This document shows, piece by piece, positions 26,992-37,480 of a DNA stretch of 64,000 nucleotides (position 1 is its first letter; each line of letters begins with the position of its first letter). The notes beneath the pieces were generated by a model that had not been told where the DNA came from, searched no databases, and was given only the letters and a program-made list of their open reading frames with translations. The translations under genes and the position numbers were made by a program. The DNA lies in NCBI GenBank assembly GCA_029856045.1, contig JAHQWG010000043.1, positions 55,153-119,152 of the forward strand, read 5' to 3'. The stretch is from Promethearchaeia archaeon (lineage in GTDB: Archaea; Asgardarchaeota; Lokiarchaeia; Sigyniarchaeales; SOKP01).

Positions 26992-27260
26992 ATAATTTCA
27001 CTCTTTTCATTCAATACTTATATTTAATCTTATATTAATTCAAAATTGTTCATATTAATAATTTTTAATTATAAATCTTTCTTACTTTTTAAAAATATAT
27101 ACCCTTATTCTTCAATCTGGAAATTTTTTTTAAAACTTGATTTTATATCAATAAAAAAGCATAATCTCAAAATTAATTTTAAATGATAAATAGAGATATC
27201 GAAATTATTGATAAAATAATAATTTGATTTTTAAAAATCCTTTTATTAATATGCCTACGA

Positions 27261-27908
27261 TTAAGTAGTTAAAGCAGCTTTCTTTTCCAGTTCAAAAGGA
27301 CTAATTATTCTTTTCTTTTTGGCATCATAAAAGGGTAATCCTGATTGTTTTAGAAATTTTTCATCTTTATAATGCAATAAAACAGTTTGGCATTTAGTAG
27401 GTAGTTTTATATTTGCAATTCTTAATCGATCTTTTACCAAAGGTAAATCTTTCTCATTACACATCACTTCACAGATAATCTTGCCCGCCTTTACCCGAGC
27501 AGCCTTTCCTATCGATTTCCCAAAGCTATTACGCATTCCAGATTGGATTCTATCCGCTCCAGCGAAATTGAGTTGTCTATTTTCTCTGATAACTTGGAAC
27601 GGTTTTATTTTAATTGTTAAATGGTAATTTTGACGTCCTATGCTTTTCTGAAGACTACTATTAATTGTGATTCTTATCGCTTCTAAGGCATAATGGCTTA
27701 TTTGCACATTTTTTTCCGCCTTTAGTCCAACAACAAAATCATATTCTTCTCTTTTCTTCTCTTTAAGATTCAATCCACCTTGAAAAAATCTTAGTTTTGA
27801 ATCAGCTCCTCCTCGAGCATATTCTCGTCGATGAGACCTACTTCTTTTCCGCTGAAAGGCAGGTCCTTTAATTTTTGAATAGCAGTGCCATGGTCTCTTT
27901 GAAGCCAT
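27261..27908 (-). CDS. rpl10e: Large-subunit ribosomal protein uL16 (archaeal/eukaryotic L10e)
   Basis: The 215-residue protein matches archaeal L10e, a 50S subunit protein near the peptidyl-transferase centre and tRNA sites. Visible features are the N-terminal RPWHCYSKIKGPAFQRKRSR, the central YDFVVGLKAEKNVQISHYAL, and the basic SGMRNSFGKSIGKAARV loop that reaches into the active site. It has the archaeal/eukaryotic and not the bacterial L16 architecture, which supports an archaeal host. It stands alone, without a ribosomal operon around it. ATG 27908 is the only sensible start. Confidence 0.9.
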   Translation of the reverse strand: MASKRPWHCYSKIKGPAFQRKRSRSHRREYARGGADSKLRFFQGGLNLKEKKREEYDFVVGLKAEKNVQISHYALEAIRITINSSLQKSIGRQNYHLTIKIKPFQVIRENRQLNFAGADRIQSGMRNSFGKSIGKAARVKAGKIICEVMCNEKDLPLVKDRLRIANIKLPTKCQTVLLHYKDEKFLKQSGLPFYDAKKKRIISPFELEKKAALTT

Positions 27909-28080
27909 TAAAAATCACTTTCTAATATTAGCAAATTGAGATAAAAAACCTTTCATAACTTATATTCTTTATTATCTTATAGTTTAAAGGAATGTGATTT
28001 AAATTTCGATAAAATTTCTTAAAAAGTGAATGATTCTCTTAAATAATCATAAATTAATTTAAAAAATTTTATAAAATAAT

Positions 28081-29235
28081 ATGCTGAAATTAAAAAGGAT
28101 ATTAGAGATTAAAACGGAACTTCTTTGTAAAGGAGTAAATCTTGATGAGAGATTTATAGATAAATATAAATCCAAAGGAATTCCTTTTAAAGAAGGAAGA
28201 AAAGGTGGAGCGGGTCCTTTAGGGGGGCGATATTTTGCATTTGATGATAATAAGACTATTTTAAATGTTCCATTATGGCATAATAATAAAGAAACTAATT
28301 TTGTATTGAAAAATGAGAAGGATGGTTATTTTGAAATATTTGATAAATCAAAAAATTCAGTTTTCGTTAAATTAAGATTAATTCCATATCCAAATTATTA
28401 TAAAATAACCACAACAGACGATATTCTCATGGAAAAAATTGCTTTAATACATGGGCTTGATTGTCTAGCTACAACTATTTATCAGAGATGTTGTTATTGG
28501 GAAAATGGAAGTAAATGTCAATTTTGTGGTATCGAATTAAGTTTGGCAAGAGGTGATACTATAGAAGAAAAAACTTCAAAACAACTAATTGAAGTAATAA
28601 ATGCAGTTAAGATTGAAGGAAAGTTTAAACATTTACTATTAACCACAGGAACCACATCATCAATTGATAAAGGTGTATTAAAATATATAAATATACTAGA
28701 AGATATTAAAAATAAGTTTCCAGATATTCCCATTCATGTTCAAATTGAAGCGGTGGATAATCTTGAGTATATAAGCATGTTGAAAGAAGCTGGAGCTGAT
28801 ACATTAGGAATTCATATTGAAATACTTGATGATTCTATTAGAAAAGTTATATGCCCAGGTAAATCAAAAACTAGTTATGAAGTGTATGAAAAGAATTGGA
28901 TTCATGCACTTGAAATTTTTGGAAAAGATCAAGTAGATTCTTTCATTTTAATAGGTTTTGGAGAACCTACAGAAGAATTCTGGAATAAACTTGAAAAAAT
29001 GATTAAATTAGGCGTAATTCCACATATAACTCCTGTTAGACCAGTTCCACAATCCAAATTTAAAGCACCGATTTGTAATCCTCTAATATTATTAAATATT
29101 TTTGAATACTCAGCCAAATTAATGAAAAAATTTAATGTAAATCCATTAAATAATAAGGCTGGTTGTGTAAGATGTGGAGCTTGTAGTGGAATTATAGAAG
29201 CATATCGCTTAATAACTGGAAATTACTGGAGTTAA
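28081..29235 (+). CDS. Radical SAM protein, function not assigned
   Basis: The 384-residue protein has a TIM-barrel radical SAM core. The cluster motif is spaced as CCYWENGSKCQFCG near 140-153 (Cys-x7-Cys-x2-Cys), which differs from the usual Cys-x3-Cys-x2-Cys. The glycine-rich strand is LLLTTGTTSS, and later barrel strands include HVQIEAVDN and VDSFILIGFGEPTEEF. The C-terminal CVRCGACSGI could bind a second cluster. The family with a BioB/lipoyl-synthase-like barrel and this spaced motif has members of unknown reaction. The B12 mutase genes lie just downstream, but a joint role is only a guess. Confidence 0.8.
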   Translation: MLKLKRILEIKTELLCKGVNLDERFIDKYKSKGIPFKEGRKGGAGPLGGRYFAFDDNKTILNVPLWHNNKETNFVLKNEKDGYFEIFDKSKNSVFVKLRLIPYPNYYKITTTDDILMEKIALIHGLDCLATTIYQRCCYWENGSKCQFCGIELSLARGDTIEEKTSKQLIEVINAVKIEGKFKHLLLTTGTTSSIDKGVLKYINILEDIKNKFPDIPIHVQIEAVDNLEYISMLKEAGADTLGIHIEILDDSIRKVICPGKSKTSYEVYEKNWIHALEIFGKDQVDSFILIGFGEPTEEFWNKLEKMIKLGVIPHITPVRPVPQSKFKAPICNPLILLNIFEYSAKLMKKFNVNPLNNKAGCVRCGACSGIIEAYRLITGNYWS

Positions 29236-29357
29236 AATTTTTTAGATTTAATAAAGATATAATTTAAAATAAAGAATTTTTATTAGGAATTAATTAATTA
29301 TAATTAAATAAGTTAGATTATAATTTATTTAAATATATTTATACAGAGTTAATCACT

Positions 29358-31028
29358 TTGACTGAACTTGATGATTTTTTAAAAGAATTAACAAAATGGG
29401 AAGAAAACATATTAGGAAAATCCATTAATGGTAAAGAAATGCGACAGACGCAGTTTAAAAATTTATCAGATATTGACATAAAAGGACTTTTTACTCCATT
29501 AGATATAAAGGAAACGAAATATATAGAAAAATTAGGATTCCCTGGGCAATTTCCTTTCACAAGAGGGGCATATCCATCAATGTATAGGGGTCAATTTTGG
29601 ACGATGCGTCAATTTGCTGGTATGGGATCAGCAGAACAAACAAACAAACGCTATAAATTCCTAATAGGGCATGGTCAAACGGGTTTAAGTGTAGCGTTTA
29701 GTTTGCATACGATATATGGGTATGAAGCAAGCGATAAAAGGGCATTGGGAGAGATTGGAAAAGAAGGTGTCGCAATTGATACCCTTAAAGATATGGAAAT
29801 CCTTTTTGATGGTATAGATTTATCAAAGATATCTACTTCAATGACCATAAATGCTCCAGCATCTATTTTACTTTCTATGTATATAGCTGTTGCAGGGAAG
29901 CAAGGTATTTCTCCAGAAAAATTAAGAGGAACAATTCAGAATGATATTTTAAAGGAATATATTGCGCAAAAATCGTGGGTTTTTCCTCCAGAACCTTCAA
30001 TGAGACTTATTGTTGATACTATTGAATATTGTACAAAATATGTGCCACAGTGGTATCCTATAAGTATTAGTGGGTATCATATTAGAGAAGCTGGTTCTAC
30101 AGCAGTCCAAGAATTAGCATTCACCCTTGCAGATGGATTTGCTTATGTAGAAGCAGCAATAAAAAGGGGATTAAATATTGATGATTTTGCTCCGAGATTA
30201 TCTTTTTTCTTTAATAGTCATAATAACTTTTTTGAGGAAATTTGTAAATATAGAGCAGCACGTCGGATATGGGCAAAACATATGCGCAATAAATACAATG
30301 CAAAGAAAAAAGAGTCTATAAGATTAAGGTTTCATACTCAGACCGCAGGAGTTTCTTTAACCGCTCAGGAACCCGAAAATAATATAGTTAGAGTTACTTT
30401 ACAAGGGTTAGCTGCAGTTTTGGGAGGAACACAATCACTTCATACAAACTCATTTGATGAGGCTTTGTGCTTGCCTACAGAGAAAGCTGCTAAAATTGCA
30501 TTAAGAACTCAACAAATAATTGCATATGAATCTGGTGTTGCAGATACAGTTGATCCTTTAGCTGGCTCATATTATATTGAATGGTTAACTGATAAAATGG
30601 AACAACAAGCTGAAGAATATTTTCGTAGGATTGAAGAATTGGGTGGTGTAATTCCCGCGATTCATAAAAACTTCTTTCAAACAGAAATTGCAAATGCAGC
30701 ATATAAATACCAGCGAGAAATTGATTCTAATAAAAGATTTATTATTGGAGTTAATAAATTCCAATCAGAAAAATTTGAATTACCTGAATTATTAGCCATT
30801 GAAGAAGCTGTTTCTGAACACCAAATTAATAGGTTGAATGAAATCAAGAAAAACCGAGATAATGAAAAAGTAAATATATTATTAACTAAATTAAAAGAAG
30901 CTGCAAAAGGAACTGAAAATTTGATTCCTTATATTTTGGATGCTGTTAAAGAATATACATCTGTAGGAGAAATTATTGAATCACTAAAAGAAGTTTTTGG
31001 AGTTTATAGAGAGAAACAAATAATATAA
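29358..31028 (+). CDS. Methylmalonyl-CoA mutase-type large (catalytic) subunit
   Basis: The 556-residue TIM-barrel subunit of a two-subunit B12-dependent acyl-CoA mutase is complete. Diagnostic segments are FTRGAYPSMYRGQFWTMRQF near 65-84, GMGSAEQTN, GYHIREAGSTAVQELAFTL near 236-254, and FHTQTAGVSLTAQEPENN near 335. It lacks the cobalamin domain, which is encoded 32 bases downstream. The natural substrate is probably methylmalonyl/succinyl-CoA, but related mutases (isobutyryl-CoA, ethylmalonyl-CoA) cannot be excluded by eye. The start codon is TTG 29358. Confidence 0.9.
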   Translation: MTELDDFLKELTKWEENILGKSINGKEMRQTQFKNLSDIDIKGLFTPLDIKETKYIEKLGFPGQFPFTRGAYPSMYRGQFWTMRQFAGMGSAEQTNKRYKFLIGHGQTGLSVAFSLHTIYGYEASDKRALGEIGKEGVAIDTLKDMEILFDGIDLSKISTSMTINAPASILLSMYIAVAGKQGISPEKLRGTIQNDILKEYIAQKSWVFPPEPSMRLIVDTIEYCTKYVPQWYPISISGYHIREAGSTAVQELAFTLADGFAYVEAAIKRGLNIDDFAPRLSFFFNSHNNFFEEICKYRAARRIWAKHMRNKYNAKKKESIRLRFHTQTAGVSLTAQEPENNIVRVTLQGLAAVLGGTQSLHTNSFDEALCLPTEKAAKIALRTQQIIAYESGVADTVDPLAGSYYIEWLTDKMEQQAEEYFRRIEELGGVIPAIHKNFFQTEIANAAYKYQREIDSNKRFIIGVNKFQSEKFELPELLAIEEAVSEHQINRLNEIKKNRDNEKVNILLTKLKEAAKGTENLIPYILDAVKEYTSVGEIIESLKEVFGVYREKQII

Positions 31029-31060
31029 TAGAAGAAAAAAATATTAGAAATGATAAAAAA

Positions 31061-31462
31061 ATGAATAAAACCAGAAGAATTAAAATTATTGCTGCTAAAC
31101 CTGGTCTGGATGGGCATGATAGAGGTATTAAAGTTGTAGCGCGCGCATTACGAGATGCAGGAATGGAAGTAATTTATACAGGTTTACATCAAACTCCAGA
31201 AGATATTGTAAACGCTGTTATACAAGAAGATCCTGATGTTTTAGCTCTAAGTCTTTTATCTGGAGCGCATAATACTCTCTGTCCAATAATTATGGAAAAA
31301 CTTCACGAAAAGAATATCGATGATGTTTTAGTTGTCGTTGGAGGAATAATACCAAGAAAAGATACCTCATTTCTTCAAAAAAAAGGACTTACTGGCTTTT
31401 TTGGTCCTGGAACCCCCTTACAGATAATTGTTGATTTTATTAAGTCCAATTTAAAGCGTTAA
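31061..31462 (+). CDS. Cobalamin-binding small subunit of acyl-CoA mutase
   Basis: The 133-residue Rossmann-like B12 domain has the base-off cobalamin motif AKPGLDGHDRGIKVVARAL (DGHDRG supplies the cobalt-ligating His near residue 21), then LSLLSGAH and VVVGGIIPRKD, and the closing FFGPGTPL. Length and order are those of free-standing methylmalonyl-CoA mutase small subunits. It follows the large subunit by 32 bases and should form the active holoenzyme with it. A MeaB/ArgK chaperone gene is not in the immediate neighbourhood. Confidence 0.92.
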   Translation: MNKTRRIKIIAAKPGLDGHDRGIKVVARALRDAGMEVIYTGLHQTPEDIVNAVIQEDPDVLALSLLSGAHNTLCPIIMEKLHEKNIDDVLVVVGGIIPRKDTSFLQKKGLTGFFGPGTPLQIIVDFIKSNLKR

Positions 31463-31499
31463 AAAAAGTCAATTTATTTTAAATATTTTTATTCTAAAT

Positions 31500-31748
31500 T
31501 CATTTTTTCTTAGGTATTTTCCATTCTGAGAATATTTCACTAATGTAGAGAGCTTTTTTTTTACAAGAAGAGCATATTTCATCAGTTAATTTCTTAAAAA
31601 CATGATCTCCCTCTTGAAATAATCTTTCATTTTTAACTTTACATGATTTGCATTTTATGATTGAATATTTACTCTCTTCCATCTTTTTTTTCCGAATTAA
31701 AGCATCTCCAAGTGATGGAATTTGGGGAAATTGTGGTTCGTCACTCAA
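31500..31748 (-). CDS. Small two-CxxC zinc-binding protein
   Basis: The 82-residue protein carries CKSCKVKN near 33-40 and CSSCKKKA near 59-66, a likely four-cysteine zinc site, plus a lysine-rich C-terminus. It sits in front of grpE's 3' end on the same strand (38 bases downstream of it). No named family was recognised. The metal-site spacing, together with plausible codon content, supports a real gene. Confidence 0.55.
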   Translation of the reverse strand: MSDEPQFPQIPSLGDALIRKKKMEESKYSIIKCKSCKVKNERLFQEGDHVFKKLTDEICSSCKKKALYISEIFSEWKIPKKK

Positions 31749-31786
31749 ATTATATCCACTATTTTTATTTAATTAAATATAACATA

Positions 31787-32515
31787 TTAGTTATTATTTT
31801 TATTATTATTAATTTTTTCATTATTATTTTCATTTTGATGAATCTGATTTTGTTCTTTTTTATCCTCTTTCTCTTTTTCCTTTTTATCTATATCTTGTTC
31901 AGGTTCTTTAGGAATTTTGGAAATAATAACTTTTGAATACCGTAAAATGTCTTTTCTCATTTTCCAACCTGTTTGCAATATATCTACAATTGAATTTTCT
32001 GGTAAATCTGGATTTTCAATATGTGAAATAGCTTCATGTACTTTATAATCATATAAATCTCCTTTAGAAGTCGGAATTTGTTCGACTTCATACCTTTTAA
32101 ACTGATTTAATAATTGATTATATATTGATTTTATATCTTTAAAATTTAATTCTTGGGAATTATTAATATGATCTATTGCGCTCTCAAATGAATCCATTAT
32201 TCTTAAAAAATCTCTTAAAATTGAAGCTCTTTCAATACTTTGAATATGTATTCTATTTTTTTCCATTCGCTTTTGATAATTTTCAAAATCAGCCTGGATT
32301 AGCATAAATTTTTTTTTCCATTCTTCTATTACTTTATCTTTTTCTTTTAATTTCGTATCTAATTTTGATTTTAATTCTTCAATAGTTTCTTGCGGAGTTT
32401 TTTCTTTTGAAGATTTTGTATCGACAGATTTTTCTCCCACTTCTGTGGTCTTTTCCGCATTTTTTTTCTTTTTTAATGTATTATCTGGTGAAATATTGTC
32501 TTCCTTTGGTTTCAT
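31787..32515 (-). CDS. grpE: GrpE nucleotide exchange factor
   Basis: GrpE drives ADP release from DnaK. The 242 residues show a charged, low-complexity N-terminus (1-45), a long helix (ELKSKLDTKLKEKDKVIEEW to about 110, including QADFENYQKRMEKNR), a four-helix region with ILRDFLRIMDSFESAI, and the beta-wing (YDYKVHEAISHIENPDLPEN, then ILQTGWKMRKDILRYSKVII). The C-terminal tail is an unusual lysine/glutamate/asparagine run. It is divergent from dnaK, so the 370-base gap between them should hold both promoters. This bacterial-type system is found in many but not all archaea. Confidence 0.92.
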   Translation of the reverse strand: MKPKEDNISPDNTLKKKKNAEKTTEVGEKSVDTKSSKEKTPQETIEELKSKLDTKLKEKDKVIEEWKKKFMLIQADFENYQKRMEKNRIHIQSIERASILRDFLRIMDSFESAIDHINNSQELNFKDIKSIYNQLLNQFKRYEVEQIPTSKGDLYDYKVHEAISHIENPDLPENSIVDILQTGWKMRKDILRYSKVIISKIPKEPEQDIDKKEKEKEDKKEQNQIHQNENNNEKINNNKNNN

Positions 32516-32889
32516 TTAATAATCATTTCAAATTTTTGAATTAGATATTATTCTTAAAGACCCATTATTTCAATTTAATAGATCTTTAATTTAATAATAT
32601 AAAATAATGTTTTAATTTTTATTGTTTTCTGGATTTTTAATCGTGAAATTATTGAATTTTTATATGCAATTCATAAGACATGGAAGAATATTTCCTTATA
32701 CTATTAACGATATTAATAATTAAAGTATCCACTTAAAGAAGTTTTATTTTGACATTGAGATCATTTAAATATAAATCTAAAAATTTATAATTTTTATTTA
32801 CTACTTAATTCATAAATTGTTAATCTTAATGGTTTTTATAATTAAATAAAATATAATGATTATAAAACTCCAAATTAAAGTTGAGATTT
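32516..32889. promoter_or_regulatory. Divergent promoter region of grpE and dnaK
   Basis: About 370 bases separate the two chaperone genes, which point away from each other. It is almost pure A/T. TATA-like strings occur on the dnaK side (TTTTTATAATTAAATAAAATA, near 32826-32847). No CIRCE-type inverted repeat was seen, so bacterial HrcA control is unlikely. Confidence 0.4.
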
Positions 32890-34887
32890 ATGAGCGATAC
32901 AGAAAGCAAAGAAAAGCCTAAAAGGAAAGAATTAATTGTTGGGATTGATTTAGGGACATCAAATAGTGCATGTGCTTATCTAACACCAACAGGAAAGCCA
33001 GAAATAATACCAGCTGTTGAAGGGCGAACTTTAGGAGGTAAAGCTTTTCCATCTTATGTAGCTTTTACCGAAGATGGTCAAAAAATAGTTGGGGAACCTG
33101 CTAGACGCCAGGCAGTTTCCAATCCGGATGGAACGATTACTGCAATTAAGCGTAAAATGGGTACAAAATATAAAGCAAAACTTAAAGTAGGAACTGAGAG
33201 TAAGGAATTTACACCAGAAGAAATTTCAGCGATGATACTAACTAAAATTAAAAACGACGCCTCAAAATATCTTGGTCAAAGTGTCAAAAAAGCAGTTATC
33301 ACAGTTCCAGCATATTTTAATGATGCTCAAAGAACTGCGACAAAAAATGCTGGCCAAATTGCAGGATTAGAAGTTGTAAGAATGATCAATGAACCGACTG
33401 CTGCTTGTTTAGCTTATGGATTAGATAAAATCAGCGGAAAACTTTTAAAAATTTGTGTATTAGATTTAGGTGGTGGAACATTTGATGTAACTATTATGGA
33501 ATTTGGAGAAGGTGTGGTTGAGGTATTATCTACTGCTGGAGATACTCAACTTGGTGGAACAGATATGGATAATGCCATTGTTGATTGGATTGTTGAAGAA
33601 GTTAGGAATAGACACGGAGTCGATGTAAGAAATGATAGTAAAGCTATAATAAGGATAAGAGATGCTGGCGAAAAAGCCAAAATAGAATTATCAACTACAT
33701 TATCAACAAAAATAAACCTTCCATATCTTTCTCAAAAAGAAGGTGAACCATTTCATTTAGAGATGGATTTTAGTCGAGCTAAACTAGAAAGTTTGATTGA
33801 ACCCACTCTTAAAAGACTTGATCCAATAATGCGAAGATCTATTTCAGATGCGAAGCTCTCTGTGGGAGAAATTGAAAAAATACTTCTTGTTGGTGGCCCT
33901 ACTAGAATGCCATGTGTTCAAGAACGATTTAAAAAATTTTTTAAAAAAAATCCAGAACTTTCTGTTGATCCAATGGAATGTGTTGCAACAGGAGCTGCAA
34001 TTCAAGGAGGTATAATTGCAGGTGATATTGGGGATTTATTATTGTTGGATGTTACGCCTTTATCATTAGGTGTAGAAACATTAGGTGAAGTTTTTACAAA
34101 AATAATTGAAAGAAACACTACAATTCCAACCGAGAAAAGTCAAATCTTTAGTACTGCAGCAAATAATCAACCAGCAGTTACTATCAATGTTCTACAAGGT
34201 GAAAGAGCCATGGCTAAAGATAATATAACGCTTGGCCAATTTCATTTAACAGGTATTCCTCCTGCTCCAAGAGGAATTCCACAAATTGAAGTTACCTTTT
34301 CAATTGATGCAGACGGAATAGTAAATGTAAAAGCAAAAGATTTAGGGACAAGAAAGGAAACAGGAATTACTATAACAGGCGCACATGGACTTAATGAAGT
34401 GGAAATAAATCAAAAAATTGAAGATGCTAAAAAATATGAAGAAAAAGATAAAGAAATTATGGAAATGGTACAAACAAAAAATCAAGCCGATGCATTAATT
34501 TTTAGCACGGAAAAAATGATGGAAGAATATAAAGATCAACTTCAAGAAGATGAGAAGAAAAATATAGAAGCAGCCATTAAAGATCTACAAGAAGATATTA
34601 AATCAGATGATGTGCAGAGAATAAAAGAAGGAATGGATAAGTTACAAAAATCAATGTATGGATTTTCTCAACGTATTTATACCCAACAAGCTCAGCAAGA
34701 TCAATATCAACAAGCAGCTGATCAAGCTCAAAAAGCCGCACAAGGATTTCCTGGAGGGGTTCAAGCTGAACCTCAAGATGTAGGAGCTGGTGGTGCTAAA
34801 TATACAAAAAAAGCTGAAGATGAAAAGAAAGAAGATAAAAAGAAAGTCGTAGATGTTGAATGGGACGAAGAAGACGAAGATAAATGA
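32890..34887 (+). CDS. dnaK: Hsp70 chaperone DnaK
   Basis: The 665-residue chaperone has a complete ATPase domain ([14 protein letters not shown] near the N-terminus, the [13 protein letters not shown] phosphate loop, and [11 protein letters not shown]), the substrate-binding domain ([22 protein letters not shown]) and a helical lid. The tail from about 610 is Gln/Ala-rich and ends in acidic [10 protein letters not shown], a normal Hsp70 feature. I chose ATG 32890 over the TTG at 32881 because ATG is in frame and starts a typical N-terminus. It works with grpE (divergent) and dnaJ (37481). The insert pattern resembles bacterial-type DnaK. Confidence 0.95.
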   Translation: MSDTESKEKPKRKELIVGIDLGTSNSACAYLTPTGKPEIIPAVEGRTLGGKAFPSYVAFTEDGQKIVGEPARRQAVSNPDGTITAIKRKMGTKYKAKLKVGTESKEFTPEEISAMILTKIKNDASKYLGQSVKKAVITVPAYFNDAQRTATKNAGQIAGLEVVRMINEPTAACLAYGLDKISGKLLKICVLDLGGGTFDVTIMEFGEGVVEVLSTAGDTQLGGTDMDNAIVDWIVEEVRNRHGVDVRNDSKAIIRIRDAGEKAKIELSTTLSTKINLPYLSQKEGEPFHLEMDFSRAKLESLIEPTLKRLDPIMRRSISDAKLSVGEIEKILLVGGPTRMPCVQERFKKFFKKNPELSVDPMECVATGAAIQGGIIAGDIGDLLLLDVTPLSLGVETLGEVFTKIIERNTTIPTEKSQIFSTAANNQPAVTINVLQGERAMAKDNITLGQFHLTGIPPAPRGIPQIEVTFSIDADGIVNVKAKDLGTRKETGITITGAHGLNEVEINQKIEDAKKYEEKDKEIMEMVQTKNQADALIFSTEKMMEEYKDQLQEDEKKNIEAAIKDLQEDIKSDDVQRIKEGMDKLQKSMYGFSQRIYTQQAQQDQYQQAADQAQKAAQGFPGGVQAEPQDVGAGGAKYTKKAEDEKKEDKKKVVDVEWDEEDEDK

Positions 34888-35266
34888 TTTTCATTATTAT
34901 ATAAAGGGCGCAAAAAATTCACCTCTAAGAATTTAGGAGGGTTATCATTATCATCATTATTATGGTTCTTGTCCAATACGTCATAATGATTTCCTTGTAT
35001 TTACCCCATACTGATAGATATCCGATTTGAACTAATAAATATAGAAAGATTATCAATTTAGTATATATTTTAATTAAAATTTTCATCGCATTTCATATCT
35101 ATATCTGTAATAGTTTACTTTATTGTACATTTTTTAATTTCCATTTGATGAACATTTCTATTAGAAAATGATTTTTAGTTAAGTTTATAATAATTGATAA
35201 TAAAAATATTTAAAAATTTTAAAAAACAAAAAGTTACGGTTAATATTTAAAAATAGGTGAAAAACA
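34888..35266. other. Intergenic region with terminator-like hairpin
   Basis: A hairpin with CCTCTAA / TTAGGAGG arms (about 34922-34940, one bulge) lies about 35 bases after the dnaK stop and is followed by a T-rich stretch, suggesting a dnaK terminator. The rest of the region, up to the catalase start, shows no gene. AATAGGTGAAAAACA gives the catalase a good ribosome-binding site. Confidence 0.4.
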
Positions 35267-36721
35267 ATGAAAGAAAATGAAAAAAAAGAAGTAAAAAAAT
35301 TAACCACACAGGCAGGTCGTCCTGTCCCAGATAATCAGAATTCACTTTCTGCTGGTGAGAGAGGACCTCTTTTATTGCAGGATGTCTATCTTTTAGAAAA
35401 ATTAGCACATTTTAATAGAGAACGTACACCAGAACGAATAGTTCACGCTAAAGGAGCTGGAGCCTACGGTACTTTTACTGTAACTCATGATATTTCAAAA
35501 TATACTAAAGCAAAAATCTTTTCAAAAGTTGGAAAAAAAACAGAGATGTTTGCTAGATTTTCAACAGTAGCTGGTGAAAGAGGCTCTGCTGATACGGTTA
35601 GAGATGTGAGAGGTTTTGCATTAAAATTTTACACGGAAGAAGGTAATTGGGATTTAGTTGGCAACAATACTCCCGTATTTTTTGTGAGAGACCCCATAAA
35701 ATTCAGTGATTTCATCCATACTCAAAAACGTGAGCCTCATACAAACCTTCGATCCCAAACCATGTGGTGGGATTTTTGGTCTTTAGTTCCAGAATCATTG
35801 CATCAAGTAACTATCCTTTTTTCTGATCGCGGTATACCAAGAGGTTTTCCACACATGAATGGTTACGGAAGCCATACGTATAGTTTTATAAACGCTAATG
35901 ATGAACGTTTTTGGGTGAAGTTTCATTTTAAAACCATGCAAGGAATTAAAAATTTTATGCAAGAAGAGGCTGATAGAATTGCTGGTACCGATCCTGATTG
36001 GGGCACCCGTGATCTTTATGAAAGAATTGAAAGGGGAGAATATCCAAAATGGGAATTATCCATTCAAATAATGCCTGAACTTGAAGCTGAATCTTATCGA
36101 TGGAATCCGTTTGATTTAACTAAGGTATGGCCTCATGGAGATTATCCTTTAATTAAAGTAGGAATAATGGAATTTAACCGAAATCCCTCAAACTATTTTG
36201 CAGAAGTAGAACAAGCAGCTTTTGATCCCTCTAATAGAGTTCCCGGCATTTCTTTTTCACCAGATAAAATGTTACAAGCTAGAACTTTTTCTTACGCTGA
36301 CGCACATCGATATCGACTTGGCGTTAATTATCAAAGTCTACCTGTAAATAGACCAAAAAACGCTAATATATCCAATTATCATCGTGATGGTTTCATGCGG
36401 TTTGATGGTAATTTTGGAGGTTCTGTTAATTATGAACCAAATAGTTTTGGTGGACCTACAGAGAACCCAGCATTTAAAGAACCACCATTAAAAATTTCTG
36501 GTGATGCAGATGCATATGACCAACCTACAACTGATGATGATTTTGTTCAACCAGGAAATTTATACAGATTACTACCATCTGATGAACAGGAAAGACTTAT
36601 TCAGAATCTTGTGAATAGTTTAAAAACTGTGCCAAAATTTATACAAGAAAGGATGCTCAAGCATTTTTTTAAAGCTGATCAAACTTGGGGTGAAAGGGTT
36701 AAAAAAGGATTGAATTTGTAG
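35267..36721 (+). CDS. katA: Heme catalase, clade 3 size
   Basis: The enzyme splits hydrogen peroxide. The 484 residues are complete: [14 protein letters not shown] near 57-70 with the distal His, [34 protein letters not shown], and the proximal heme-Tyr region [20 protein letters not shown]. Length fits small-subunit monofunctional catalases. It is surrounded by dnaK and dnaJ, so oxidative and protein-folding stress genes are neighbours here. In an anaerobic archaeon a catalase of this bacterial-looking type suggests acquisition by transfer; the base composition is similar to its neighbours, so it was not recent. Confidence 0.95.
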   Translation: MKENEKKEVKKLTTQAGRPVPDNQNSLSAGERGPLLLQDVYLLEKLAHFNRERTPERIVHAKGAGAYGTFTVTHDISKYTKAKIFSKVGKKTEMFARFSTVAGERGSADTVRDVRGFALKFYTEEGNWDLVGNNTPVFFVRDPIKFSDFIHTQKREPHTNLRSQTMWWDFWSLVPESLHQVTILFSDRGIPRGFPHMNGYGSHTYSFINANDERFWVKFHFKTMQGIKNFMQEEADRIAGTDPDWGTRDLYERIERGEYPKWELSIQIMPELEAESYRWNPFDLTKVWPHGDYPLIKVGIMEFNRNPSNYFAEVEQAAFDPSNRVPGISFSPDKMLQARTFSYADAHRYRLGVNYQSLPVNRPKNANISNYHRDGFMRFDGNFGGSVNYEPNSFGGPTENPAFKEPPLKISGDADAYDQPTTDDDFVQPGNLYRLLPSDEQERLIQNLVNSLKTVPKFIQERMLKHFFKADQTWGERVKKGLNL

Positions 36722-36752
36722 AATTTTTTTTTTCCCCCCCTTTTTTTTTTTT
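36722..36752. repeat. Homopolymer T/C/T tract downstream of katA
   Basis: Directly after the catalase stop a long T run, a run of C and a second long T run follow one another. The C run is striking in this AT-rich DNA. The first T run may act as an archaeal terminator; the tract is also prone to replication or sequencing slippage, so its exact length is uncertain. Confidence 0.6.
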
Positions 36753-36806
36753 ACTCTTATATTTCTTTGAATTAGAATAAAAAATATAAATAGATACAGG
36801 AGAAAA

Positions 36807-37232
36807 ATGTCCGAAAAGGTAGAAGAATTAGATAAAAGCGATTTTAATAAAGAAATATTAGTCCAAAATAAATTTAAAAGGAAATTATACTTCATCGCTG
36901 GTTCAAGCTGCTTAATTTTTGGATTTATTGGAATTTTTTTTCCAATTCTCCCGACGACTCCCTTTTTACTTCTGGCGGCTGCTTGTTATGCAAGAAGTTC
37001 AGAAAGTGCTTATAATTGGCTTTTAAATCATAAGATTTTCGGTAAATACATTAGAGATTATCGAGATGGTAAAGGATTGCCACTTAAAGTAAAAATAATT
37101 ACAATTACTCTTTTATGGATAACAATTCTGATCTCATTAATATTTATAAAAATTTTTTGGGTTCAGATCATATTAATCATAATTGCGATTATAGTTTCAA
37201 TACATGTGGCTTTAATTAGACCAAAAAAATAA
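36807..37232 (+). CDS. DUF454/YbaN family membrane protein
   Basis: The 141-residue protein matches YbaN-type inner membrane proteins: a first helix with GFIGIFFPILPTTPFLLLA near 45-63, then the conserved AACYARSSESAYNWLLNHKIFGKYIRDY, and two more helices at the C-terminus (IITITLLWITILISLIFI, IILIIIAIIVSIHVAL). The molecular function of the family is not known. AGGAG lies seven bases before the ATG. It lies between catalase and DnaJ. Confidence 0.88.
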   Translation: MSEKVEELDKSDFNKEILVQNKFKRKLYFIAGSSCLIFGFIGIFFPILPTTPFLLLAAACYARSSESAYNWLLNHKIFGKYIRDYRDGKGLPLKVKIITITLLWITILISLIFIKIFWVQIILIIIAIIVSIHVALIRPKK

Positions 37233-37480
37233 TAAAGATTAGTTTTTCCAAAACTTTAAAGGTTTTTTTTTGAACATTTTAATTTATTTTATTTTGAATT
37301 ATAATTTTAAAAAATATTTTAATAATTATTGTTATTTACAAAAATAAAATTAAGTAAAATGAAAATAATAATAATTATCCTTTTACTAAACTAATAAAAG
37401 TAATAAGTTTTATTTCTTTACTAGATAAATAACAAATAACTTAATCGAATAAGTTAAAAAAGCGATCATTTACTACTAAA

